Of a DNA stretch of 12,648 nucleotides, positions 6,211-12,419 are shown piece after piece. The DNA is from Lachnoclostridium sp. (lineage in GTDB: Bacteria; Bacillota; Clostridia; Lachnospirales; Lachnospiraceae), in assembly GCA_003445895.1 (NCBI GenBank), contig DMCD01000195.1, positions 3,512 to 16,159 on the forward strand, in the 5' to 3' direction. The number at the start of each line of letters is the position of its first letter. Position 1 is the first letter of the stretch. The position numbers and the translations under genes are program-made. The notes beneath the pieces were generated by a model that worked only from the letters and a program-made list of their open reading frames with translations, had not been told where the DNA came from and did no database searches.

Positions 6211-7277
6211 AGAAAGAAAACTGCGGCGGTAAGTCCTGCGGCCGCAAGAAGCAGCACAAGGGGCGTCCGGTACCGAAGCTCATAATATACGTCGCCTTCG
6301 CCTGCCTTCTGCATCGGAACGGGATCAAAGGGAATCCCGGCCGAGGGGAGCAGGCTTTTCATTTCCAGAAGATGTATCACGGGGACATCCTGGTCCAGAA
6401 ACCAGGGGATTAAGCCCCGGTGTTCCATGTTCCGGAAGGGTTTCCTAATCAGGCCGTTCGGCGCATCGATCAGGTCATCACCGCCGAAGAAGGCGAATAC
6501 ATTGCCCCCGACGTTGATAAAGCAGCTGACATTGTCGATGCCGCCGCTCTCTTTCAGATAGATGTCCTCCCGGGCAAGAAGGCTTTCCTCCGATGTCTCA
6601 CAGGAGATGGGGAGTATACCTGCGGCCTCGGCTCTTCTGCCGATGGCCCGGGCCAGTTCCGGGTCAAGCATATCCACGCCCAGGTCCCTGCTTCCGCCCA
6701 GAGAATACCAGCGGCTGTGATTTGTAATCAGCTTTTTCGACAGCAGCACCCGCTCCATATCCAGGTAGGCGAAGTTCGGAAGATTGGCTCCGTAGGAGGA
6801 GGCGCCGATGGAATGAATGGCGATGGCGCGGGCACCGATGGCATCCAGCGCGCAGAGGGAGGCGATATTCAGCGACGGGAAGGAGCCGGAGAGGTTCAGA
6901 CAGACGGTATCGCCGGATTCGACGCCCGCCTGCACCAGATAATCTGCGATCATGGCGGCACAGTTGGGATTGGCGGTGGAGCGCTTTGCCTCCAGATTGC
7001 CCAGAGAGGTGGTAATCTCCGTGAATTCCTGGCCTACCATGCCGGTCTGATTCGGGTCATCCAGCGGGTCGATGGGATAGCCGGCCTTTATGCGCGCATC
7101 CTTCAGGGCTGCATAGCAGGCTTCGGCACGCCCTGCAGCATCCCGCATGAGAGCTGCATGGGGCTTTTCGGCATAGAACCGGGTGGCTTCCAAAAGAAAG
7201 ACCGAGGCAGCCAGTACAAGAAACAGCACCAGCAGGGTGGTCATGCGGGGAGCCTTGCGAAAATAGGGCTTGTGCAT
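6183..7277 (-). CDS. pgsW: Poly-gamma-glutamate system protein PgsW
   Basis: A 364-residue membrane protein that I recognise as the 'poly-gamma-glutamate system protein' found beside PgsB and PgsC in bacteria outside Bacillus. Its biochemical role is not established. One hydrophobic segment near each end (about 13-30 and 338-356) brackets a large, probably extracytoplasmic domain. Visible features of that domain are LNLSGSFPSLN (127-137), AIHSIGASSYGAN (153-165), an aspartate- and arginine-rich region around 193-212, FINVGGNVFAFFGGDD (253-268) and a proline-rich end. It is the last gene of the operon, 13 bases behind pgsC, with an AAAGGAG ribosome binding site. Its stop codon lies in the loop of the shared terminator, so no further pgs gene follows on this strand. 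Confidence 0.85.
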   Translation of the reverse strand: MHKPYFRKAPRMTTLLVLFLVLAASVFLLEATRFYAEKPHAALMRDAAGRAEACYAALKDARIKAGYPIDPLDDPNQTGMVGQEFTEITTSLGNLEAKRSTANPNCAAMIADYLVQAGVESGDTVCLNLSGSFPSLNIASLCALDAIGARAIAIHSIGASSYGANLPNFAYLDMERVLLSKKLITNHSRWYSLGGSRDLGVDMLDPELARAIGRRAEAAGILPISCETSEESLLAREDIYLKESGGIDNVSCFINVGGNVFAFFGGDDLIDAPNGLIRKPFRNMEHRGLIPWFLDQDVPVIHLLEMKSLLPSAGIPFDPVPMQKAGEGDVYYELRYRTPLVLLLAAAGLTAAVFFLKKARGSAP

Positions 7278-7290
7278 GGGAGAAACTCCT

Positions 7291-7704
7291 TTATAGCATA
7301 TGTATCAGAATCAGTGCAAGTCTTGAGAGAAGGACCACGATTCCCAGAGAGAGGAGCGTGGGAACAACCTTCTGGCGCTCCATCTCGCGGCCGAGAATGC
7401 CGGGAATCAGCGTTCCGATGGAGATGACGGTGCCGAAGCCGGCCGCGGCGGCCAGAGCCTTCAGCAGAATCCCCACCAGAAGATAGACGGAATACTTCCT
7501 GCGGCCGTAGAGAATCATATGGTGGGACAGAAGCCGGACGATTCCCAGGCAGCAGAAGGCCAGAAGAAGCGTTCCCGCCATGCGTAGGGGACTTCCCCAG
7601 TGCAGCACAAAATAGGCGGGGACGATGATTCCGCCCGGGGAAAGCCCGGTCAGCTCGGTAAAGAGCAGGGCCAGGAGAATACCGATAATCAGGGTCTGAT
7701 TCAT
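7291..7704 (-). CDS. pgsC: Poly-gamma-glutamate biosynthesis membrane protein PgsC/CapC
   Basis: A 137-residue integral membrane protein, slightly shorter than Bacillus PgsC (about 149). It begins with the characteristic ELTGLSPGGIIVPAY motif (17-31) and has about four to five hydrophobic segments, with a short basic loop GRRKY at 67-71 and the segment GTLIPGILGREMERQ later. With PgsB it forms the membrane-bound amide ligase that polymerises glutamate through the gamma-carboxyl group using ATP. Its ATG overlaps the pgsB stop codon in an ATGA, so the two proteins are made by coupled translation, as expected for subunits of one enzyme. Confidence 0.93.
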   Translation of the reverse strand: MNQTLIIGILLALLFTELTGLSPGGIIVPAYFVLHWGSPLRMAGTLLLAFCCLGIVRLLSHHMILYGRRKYSVYLLVGILLKALAAAAGFGTVISIGTLIPGILGREMERQKVVPTLLSLGIVVLLSRLALILIHML

Positions 7705-8837
7705 AACGAAATACCTCGGTTCAGTTCTTCAATCAGGGTATATGCAGGTCCTTTGATGTTGCCGATGCCGGCCAGAAGGGACCCTTTCGGAAGATTCGGG
7801 AGTCCGTCCTTCAGAATGCGGATATCGGAAACGCCCGCTTCTTTAAACAGGCGGCGGGGGAGGGGAAGACCCGGTCCCATGAGATAGAGCACATTGCCCT
7901 GGTGATTCGGGAAAAACTCCCGGGAAAACAGCAGCGCCCGGTCCGGCCGGTCGGTCCGGTGATTATAGAGAAAGTACACCGTTGGGGGAGCGGTAGCATG
8001 GCCCGTCGGGACACCTTCCCGGGCACTCTCTGCAAGCGCCTGCAGGGCGTTTTTAAGGTTCGCCTCCGTGGATTCCGGCTCATTGACCGAGAACAGGTTC
8101 AGAAAATGATAGGGCACGCCGTCCGGTCCGGAAACCTCATAGAGACGGTTTACGCCGAAGTCCTCGTGAATTCCGGAAAGCTGTGCTTCGAATGCCTCCC
8201 CGGTGATGCCGAGCCGCTCTGCGATGCGTCGTGCGATGGCGATATTGTCGGAGGCATCGCCCTTCGAGGGACAGACGATGAGCTCTGTCCCCAGGCTTCT
8301 GCAGCGGCCGCCGAAATAGTGCTCCGCATCCGGATCGGCGCTGACCAGAATCCCCTTTTCGGGAATCACGCCGGAGAGGGCGGCGGCGATTTCTTCTTTC
8401 GTCTCGCCCATATCCAGGATGTGGTCGTAGCGCACATTGGTGATGACGCTGATGTCGCCCATGACAATCTGCTCCTGGGCTGTTTTCTGAAGGTCGGGAT
8501 TGACCGCCATGCACTCGATGATGAGGATTTCCGCGCCCTGCCGGTACGCCTTTCGGAGAATCCGGACCTGTTCGTGGATGGACGCAGGCCCCAGGCGGCG
8601 GATGGGGGATTCGATGCCGTTTACATCGATGGTGGCGGCGTCTGTTCCGGTGGTTTTGGTAAATACTTTATATTTTGCCCGCAGCGCCGCATCCAGCGTG
8701 CGGCAGGTGCCGGTCTTTCCGCGGATGCCGTTCACGTGGATGACGTGGAGAAAGGAGCGGCGGGCTTTTCGGTTTGCCCGGTATTCCAGGAGGAGATACA
8801 GAAAATACAGGGCAATGAGAACACTCACTATAAGCAT
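7701..8837 (-). CDS. pgsB: Poly-gamma-glutamate synthase ligase subunit PgsB/CapB
   Basis: A 378-residue Mur-ligase-like, ATP-dependent amide ligase, the catalytic subunit for poly-gamma-glutamate synthesis. An N-terminal membrane anchor (about 2-18) is followed by the P-loop GIRGKTG (37-43), a substrate/ATP region TKTTGTDAA (60-68), IIECMAVNPDLQ (106-117) and NVRYDHILDMG (134-144), which corresponds to the Mur ligase N-x-x-x-DH motif. The frame stays open upstream to an ATG at 8903, but the ATG at 8837 is chosen because AAGGAG lies eight bases before it and the protein then begins directly with the membrane anchor, as in Bacillus PgsB. It is the first gene of the pgsB-pgsC-pgsW operon and is divergent from the lipoprotein/TRAP operon. 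Confidence 0.94.
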   Translation of the reverse strand: MLIVSVLIALYFLYLLLEYRANRKARRSFLHVIHVNGIRGKTGTCRTLDAALRAKYKVFTKTTGTDAATIDVNGIESPIRRLGPASIHEQVRILRKAYRQGAEILIIECMAVNPDLQKTAQEQIVMGDISVITNVRYDHILDMGETKEEIAAALSGVIPEKGILVSADPDAEHYFGGRCRSLGTELIVCPSKGDASDNIAIARRIAERLGITGEAFEAQLSGIHEDFGVNRLYEVSGPDGVPYHFLNLFSVNEPESTEANLKNALQALAESAREGVPTGHATAPPTVYFLYNHRTDRPDRALLFSREFFPNHQGNVLYLMGPGLPLPRRLFKEAGVSDIRILKDGLPNLPKGSLLAGIGNIKGPAYTLIEELNRGISL

Positions 8838-8861
8838 ATCAGTCTCCTTTTCTTCCTTGTT

Positions 8862-8867
8862 ATCATA
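8862..8867 (-). promoter_or_regulatory. Possible -10 box for the pgs operon
   Basis: On the minus strand TATGAT lies about 25 bases ahead of the pgsB start codon. There is no convincing -35 box at 16-18 bases; the upstream sequence is mostly T-runs. Transcription would begin near 8855, giving a very short leader that still contains the ribosome binding site. Confidence 0.3.
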
Positions 8868-8878
8868 TCGCGTGAAAT

Positions 8879-8930
8879 TCAAAAAATCGACAAAAAAACT
8901 CAAAAAATGCGAGAGAAAAATGGGAAAAAA
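8879..8930. promoter_or_regulatory. A-tract array between divergent promoters
   Basis: Five runs of five to seven As lie at 8881-8886, 8892-8898, 8902-8907, 8916-8920 and 8925-8930. Their centres are about 9.5 to 13.5 bases apart, close to the helical repeat, so this DNA is likely bent. TCAAAAAAT occurs twice (8879-8887 and 8900-8908), 21 bases apart, which is two helical turns. The last two A-runs belong to the 16-mer shared with the ggt upstream region (8913-8928). Confidence 0.55.
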
Positions 8931-8959
8931 TAGACGGTAAATTAGCGCGCTGATATGCT
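8931..8959 (+). promoter_or_regulatory. Candidate promoter for the lipoprotein/TRAP/M14 operon
   Basis: TAGACG (8931-8936, 4 of 6) is followed after 17 bases by TATGCT (8954-8959), which is preceded by TGA, making an extended -10 (TGATATGCT). Transcription would start near 8966, about 47 bases ahead of the start codon at 9013. The shared 16-mer ends two bases upstream of the -35 box, the position of a class II activator site or an UP element. Confidence 0.5.
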
Positions 8960-9012
8960 GTTACACGTAAGAAAAATATGAATCCGGCAAAAGCCGGGAA
9001 GGGAGAAAAATT

Positions 9013-9678
9013 ATGAAAATGAGAAATGCAGCAATGGCAATGACGATGGCAGCAATGGTGGCACTGAGCGCCTGCGGTGGTTCTTCCAAGCCGGCAGAGA
9101 CTGCAGCAGCGGCAGCTGAGTCCGCAGCAGAGGCAGTTTCCGAGGCAGCAGGAGAGGCAGCTGAGGCAGCCGGCGCACTGAAGGAGATCGAGGCCGGCAT
9201 GCTGGAAGGCCCGGTTATTCTGACATCTGTCGGCCAGAGTGCTGATGTAGATATCGTAAACACCCTCTGCACCAAGGCAGGCATTGATCTTGAGAAGAAC
9301 AACGGCATCACCGCAGATGACCTTCCGGCAGACTGCAAGACCCTGATTCTCGCCGTCGGCGGTTCCTCCAAGGGACTGGGCGCAGCCGGCATCGACGCGG
9401 ACCAGGAGCTGGCAAGAACCTCTGCACTGCTTGAGAAGGCTAAGGGCCAGGGTACCAAGATTGTGGCCATGCACACCGGCGGTTCCGCAAGACGCGGCAC
9501 TCTGTCCGATTCCTTTATCGTTCCGGCATTCGAGGCTGCTGACGTGGCAGTTGTTGTTTCCGAGGGCGACCAGGACGGCCTGATGAAGGGCATTCTGGAG
9601 AAGAACGGCACACCGGCAGCTTACGTTGGCCAGATTGCGGACTGCGTAGCAACCGTAACCACTCTGTTCGGAAAGTAA
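9013..9678 (+). CDS. DUF6305-like lipoprotein, probable partner of the TRAP-type permease
   Basis: A 221-residue predicted surface lipoprotein. The lipobox LSAC puts the lipidated Cys at 21, followed by CGGSSK and an Ala/Glu/Ser tether to about 54. The globular part starts EGPVILTSVGQSADV and contains LILAVGGSSKGLGAAGID (about 111-128), MHTGGSARRGTLSDSFI and VVVSEGDQDGL. I associate this pattern with the uncharacterised family DUF6305; the name is from memory and should be checked. The Gly-rich loops and alternating hydrophobic strands suggest a small Rossmann-like alpha/beta fold. As first gene before a DctM-like permease it may act as the solute-capture component, but it is shorter than, and unlike, normal DctP proteins. 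The ATG has an AAGGGAG ribosome binding site and the gene follows an extended -10 promoter. Confidence 0.8.
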   Translation: MKMRNAAMAMTMAAMVALSACGGSSKPAETAAAAAESAAEAVSEAAGEAAEAAGALKEIEAGMLEGPVILTSVGQSADVDIVNTLCTKAGIDLEKNNGITADDLPADCKTLILAVGGSSKGLGAAGIDADQELARTSALLEKAKGQGTKIVAMHTGGSARRGTLSDSFIVPAFEAADVAVVVSEGDQDGLMKGILEKNGTPAAYVGQIADCVATVTTLFGK

Positions 9679-9736
9679 TTCCCGCGCAGCAATCCGAGTG
9701 AATGCTGAGAAGAATGATTCATAAAGGAGTTAAAAC

Positions 9737-11023
9737 ATGACAGCTTATGCCATAACATTCTTTCTTATGGTCGGCGTCTTCATGGTCGGCTGCTTTGCCC
9801 TGAAGCTTCCGGTTGGTGTTTCCATGCTGTGTGCAGCGCTGGCCGGTGCCATCGAGGGCGGCCTGGGCCTGGAAACCATCCGTATGATGGTGGAAGGCGA
9901 GTTCGGCTATGTTGATACCATCCTGACCATCGGCTGCGCCATGATCTTCATGAAGGTCATCGAAGATTCCGGCGCCCTGGATGCGCTGAGCAGCCTGATT
10001 ATCGAAAAGTTCCACAAGAGACCGGCGATTCTGCTGATTCTTATCATGCTTATCATCATGTTCCCGGGCATGATTACCGGTTCCTCCACCGCAGCGGTTC
10101 TGTCCGCCGGTTCCATTATGGCACCGGTTCTGGCACTGATGGGAATTGACGCCGTAACGGCAGGTTCCATCATCGCCATGGGAGGCCTTCTGGGCATGAT
10201 TGCCCCGCCGGTCAACACCGCAGCCCTGATTATCTGTGCCGGCATCGACGTTCCCTACGTGGGATTCACCGGCCCCCTGGCCCTGATCACCTTCCCGCTG
10301 GCGATTCTCTTCGTCCTTCTGCTGGGCTACAAACAGGCAAAGCAGCTGGACTATGAGAAGCTGAAGCCGGCTTTGGTAAAGCAGGATGAGACCAGAAAGC
10401 AGTACGGCGTGAAGATCTACATCCCGCTGCTGGTGCTCCTGGCTCTGATGATTATCTTCAAGATTCTGAAGCTGGGCGAAGATATCGGCATGCCGCTGAT
10501 GTTCCTCATCAGCGCCATCTCCGGACTCTTCACCGGAAGAAAGATTAAGGTTCTGGAGGCGGTTCCGGCTGCCATCCGTACCGCAGCTCCGGTTATGGGT
10601 ATCCTGATGGGTGTCGGCATGTTCATTGAAGTCATGACCGCCACCGGCGTCAGAGGCCTTATCGTTACCAGCTGCCTCAGACTTCCGTCGGCCCTCTGGC
10701 TTCTGGCCTGCGCCATCAGTATCCCGCTGTTCGGTGCGGTATCCTCCTACGGAGCCTGCTCCGTTCTGGGTGTGCCCTTTGCCTACATCTACGCATCGCT
10801 TCTCGGCGGCAACTCGGTGGTGGTTCTCGCAGCCATTTCCCTGATTGCCTCCTGCGGAGACATGATGCCCCCGACCGCACTGGCCGGCCTCTTTGCCGCC
10901 CAGGTAACGGGTGTGACGCAGTACACAAAGATTCTTAAGAAGTGCCTTATCCCGATGGTGATTCTTCTGGTATGGGCCTGCTTCTTCCTGGCGAATTCCA
11001 AGATGATCGCCGGATTATTCTAA
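9737..11023 (+). CDS. TRAP-type (DctM-like) large permease of the ion-transporter superfamily
   Basis: A 428-residue, very hydrophobic protein with about eleven to twelve membrane segments, the usual size for a TRAP large permease. Two pseudo-symmetric signatures support the fold: GMIAPPVNTAALIICAG (153-169) and SCGDMMPPTALAGL (372-385), corresponding to the paired Pro-Pro hairpin regions of DctM and related carriers; GMITGSSTAAVLSAGSIMAPV (111-131) is also typical. A hydrophilic cytoplasmic loop lies at about 199-226. TRAP permeases import carboxylates or acidic amino acids with Na+. No DctP-type binding protein or ordinary DctQ gene is next to it; instead it sits between the DUF6305-like lipoprotein and a 51-residue membrane protein. 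AAAGGAG lies before the ATG, and the stop codon overlaps the next gene's ribosome binding site. Substrate is inferred (glutamate or gamma-glutamyl peptides), not shown. Confidence 0.85.
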   Translation: MTAYAITFFLMVGVFMVGCFALKLPVGVSMLCAALAGAIEGGLGLETIRMMVEGEFGYVDTILTIGCAMIFMKVIEDSGALDALSSLIIEKFHKRPAILLILIMLIIMFPGMITGSSTAAVLSAGSIMAPVLALMGIDAVTAGSIIAMGGLLGMIAPPVNTAALIICAGIDVPYVGFTGPLALITFPLAILFVLLLGYKQAKQLDYEKLKPALVKQDETRKQYGVKIYIPLLVLLALMIIFKILKLGEDIGMPLMFLISAISGLFTGRKIKVLEAVPAAIRTAAPVMGILMGVGMFIEVMTATGVRGLIVTSCLRLPSALWLLACAISIPLFGAVSSYGACSVLGVPFAYIYASLLGGNSVVVLAAISLIASCGDMMPPTALAGLFAAQVTGVTQYTKILKKCLIPMVILLVWACFFLANSKMIAGLF

Positions 11024-11039
11024 AGGAGGTGCAGCGAAT

Positions 11040-11195
11040 ATGAGTATTATTACCATTATCTATCTGGGAATTGCGGCACTGGTATTCCTGTGCACCGGCT
11101 ACAACATGATTTTTAAAGAAGAGAAGATTGCAGACCAGGTCAATGCGGCCATGATCCTCGTGCCGCTCCTGCTGCGGATTCTGCTGATTAAGTAA
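11040..11195 (+). CDS. 51-residue membrane protein in the TRAP operon
   Basis: A small protein with an excellent ribosome binding site (AAAGGAGGTG at 11022-11031) that overlaps the stop codon of the permease gene. Residues 3-20 (ITIIYLGIAALVFLCTGY) form one hydrophobic segment. A charged turn FKEEKIADQ (25-33) follows, then a second hydrophobic segment (about 35-50, AAMILVPLLLRILLI) ending in Lys and the stop codon. A helical-hairpin topology fits. The tight spacing on both sides (16 bases from the permease stop, 13 bases to the M14 gene) and the strong ribosome binding sites argue for a real gene. It may be a small accessory subunit of the permease, taking the place of DctQ, but I recognise no family. 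Confidence 0.82.
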   Translation: MSIITIIYLGIAALVFLCTGYNMIFKEEKIADQVNAAMILVPLLLRILLIK

Positions 11196-11208
11196 GGAGG
11201 CGAATAGA

Positions 11209-12330
11209 ATGAAGAAAAGCTATATTTCTGCACTCTGCATTCTCGCCTGCGCGGCTGTGATCGGCGGAATTGCGGGAAAGAGTTTTTACACCAAGAGACA
11301 TTTCAAGGAGGACATCGTCACCGGCGAGCACGTGACAGAGACCTTCATGCTGTCCAAGTACAATCCCAACCTGGAAGGAACCGCGGGCGACACCGAGGTC
11401 TATGTCCTGAAGGGTGAAAAGGAGGGCGGTTCGCTCCTGGTTCTGGGTTCCACCCACGCCAATGAGCCGGCCGGCCATATGGCAGCCATCGTTCTGGAGG
11501 AGAACGCGAAGGTCAATGCGGGAACCATCTATGTTATTCCCAGCATCTCCAAGTCAGGCTTAAGCCACAACGACCCGCTGGACGGCAGCCCCCAGTACAT
11601 GCACTTTACCACACCTTCCGGTGAGCAGAGAGTGTTCCAGTACGGTTCCCGTGCGGCGAACCCCATCGACCAGTGGCCGGATCCGGATATCTATACCCAT
11701 AAGAGTTCCGGTCAGACCCTGTCCGGTTCCGAGACCAGAAACCTGAACCGCTGCTACCCGGGCGTGGAGGACGGTACCCTGTCCGAGAAGGTGGCCTACG
11801 CGGTTACCAACATGATCAACACCCTGGAGATTGATATGGAGATCGACCTTCATGAGTCCAGCCCGGAGTATGCGGTAAACAATGCAACCGTTGCTCACGA
11901 GCGCGCCATGGGAATCGCCTCCGAGGGTGTTCTGGACCTGCAGCTTGAAGGCATCTCCATGAGCCTGGAGCCATCTCCGGTATCTCTGCACGGCTTAACC
12001 CACAGAGAGCTGGGCGACTTCACCAACACCTACGCCCTTCTGATGGAGACCGGAAACCCGTCCCAGGGACGTCTCCGCGGCCGTACCGACGAAGCTCTGG
12101 TGCAGACCGGTATCGACCCCTGCTATGTCATCAACTATGACCTGGGACTTCTCTATGTAGACTACAGCTCCGGCAGCTTCCCCATGGAGCTCCGCGTGGG
12201 CAGACATCTTGCAGGCATCAGTGCTTACATCAACGCGTTCAACAACAACAGCGACAAAAAGATCGAAGTAGAAGGCATTCCCACCTACGACGAGATGCTG
12301 AGCAACAAGGTAGGGTACTACCTGAAATAA
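11209..12330 (+). CDS. Membrane-anchored M14-family zinc carboxypeptidase (AstE/ASPA-like)
   Basis: A 373-residue zinc hydrolase of the M14 superfamily, nearest in pattern to succinylglutamate desuccinylase/aspartoacylase-like members. Residues 7-22 form an uncleaved-looking membrane anchor or signal, so the catalytic domain is outside the cytoplasm. Zinc ligands: His83 and Glu86 in GSTHANEPAG, and His215 in EIDLHESSPEY. NLNRCYPG (178-185) matches the substrate-binding N-x-x-R motif region of the family (usual form DLNRxFPG), and Glu280 in LLMETGNPSQG is the probable catalytic glutamate. Family members remove acyl groups from, or cleave peptides at, glutamate or aspartate. With ggt and pgs genes nearby, cleavage of (poly)-gamma-glutamyl chains or peptides at the surface is a reasonable hypothesis. 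AAGGAGG overlapping the previous stop codon supports the start. No terminator follows, so the operon continues. Confidence 0.88.
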   Translation: MKKSYISALCILACAAVIGGIAGKSFYTKRHFKEDIVTGEHVTETFMLSKYNPNLEGTAGDTEVYVLKGEKEGGSLLVLGSTHANEPAGHMAAIVLEENAKVNAGTIYVIPSISKSGLSHNDPLDGSPQYMHFTTPSGEQRVFQYGSRAANPIDQWPDPDIYTHKSSGQTLSGSETRNLNRCYPGVEDGTLSEKVAYAVTNMINTLEIDMEIDLHESSPEYAVNNATVAHERAMGIASEGVLDLQLEGISMSLEPSPVSLHGLTHRELGDFTNTYALLMETGNPSQGRLRGRTDEALVQTGIDPCYVINYDLGLLYVDYSSGSFPMELRVGRHLAGISAYINAFNNNSDKKIEVEGIPTYDEMLSNKVGYYLK

Positions 12331-12347
12331 TCCGGCCACAACAGCGA

Positions 12348-12364
12348 AGGCGGCGATGCCGCCT
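12348..12364 (+). other. Small hairpin in the gap before the last lipoprotein gene
   Basis: AGGCGGC (12348-12354) and GCCGCCT (12358-12364) form a 7-bp stem with a 3-base loop. There is no T-run, so it is not an intrinsic terminator. It might be an mRNA processing or stabilising element that changes the relative level of the next gene. Confidence 0.35.
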
Positions 12365-12419
12365 GAGCTGAAAGGGCTGATTAGATAAGCACCAAATCAC
12401 AAAAAGGAGGAAAGTATCT

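Noticed and set aside
6420..7427. Plus-strand open frame opposite pgsW and pgsC
   Set aside because: The minus-strand genes are clear family members with coupled starts; this frame has no motif and spans their boundary.
8838..8903. 22-residue N-terminal extension of PgsB
   Set aside because: The internal ATG at 8837 has a good AAGGAG and begins directly at the expected membrane anchor; the extension overlaps the promoter region.
7902..8933. Plus-strand open frame opposite pgsB
   Set aside because: Low-complexity shadow of the pgsB coding sequence, ending in the A-tract promoter region.
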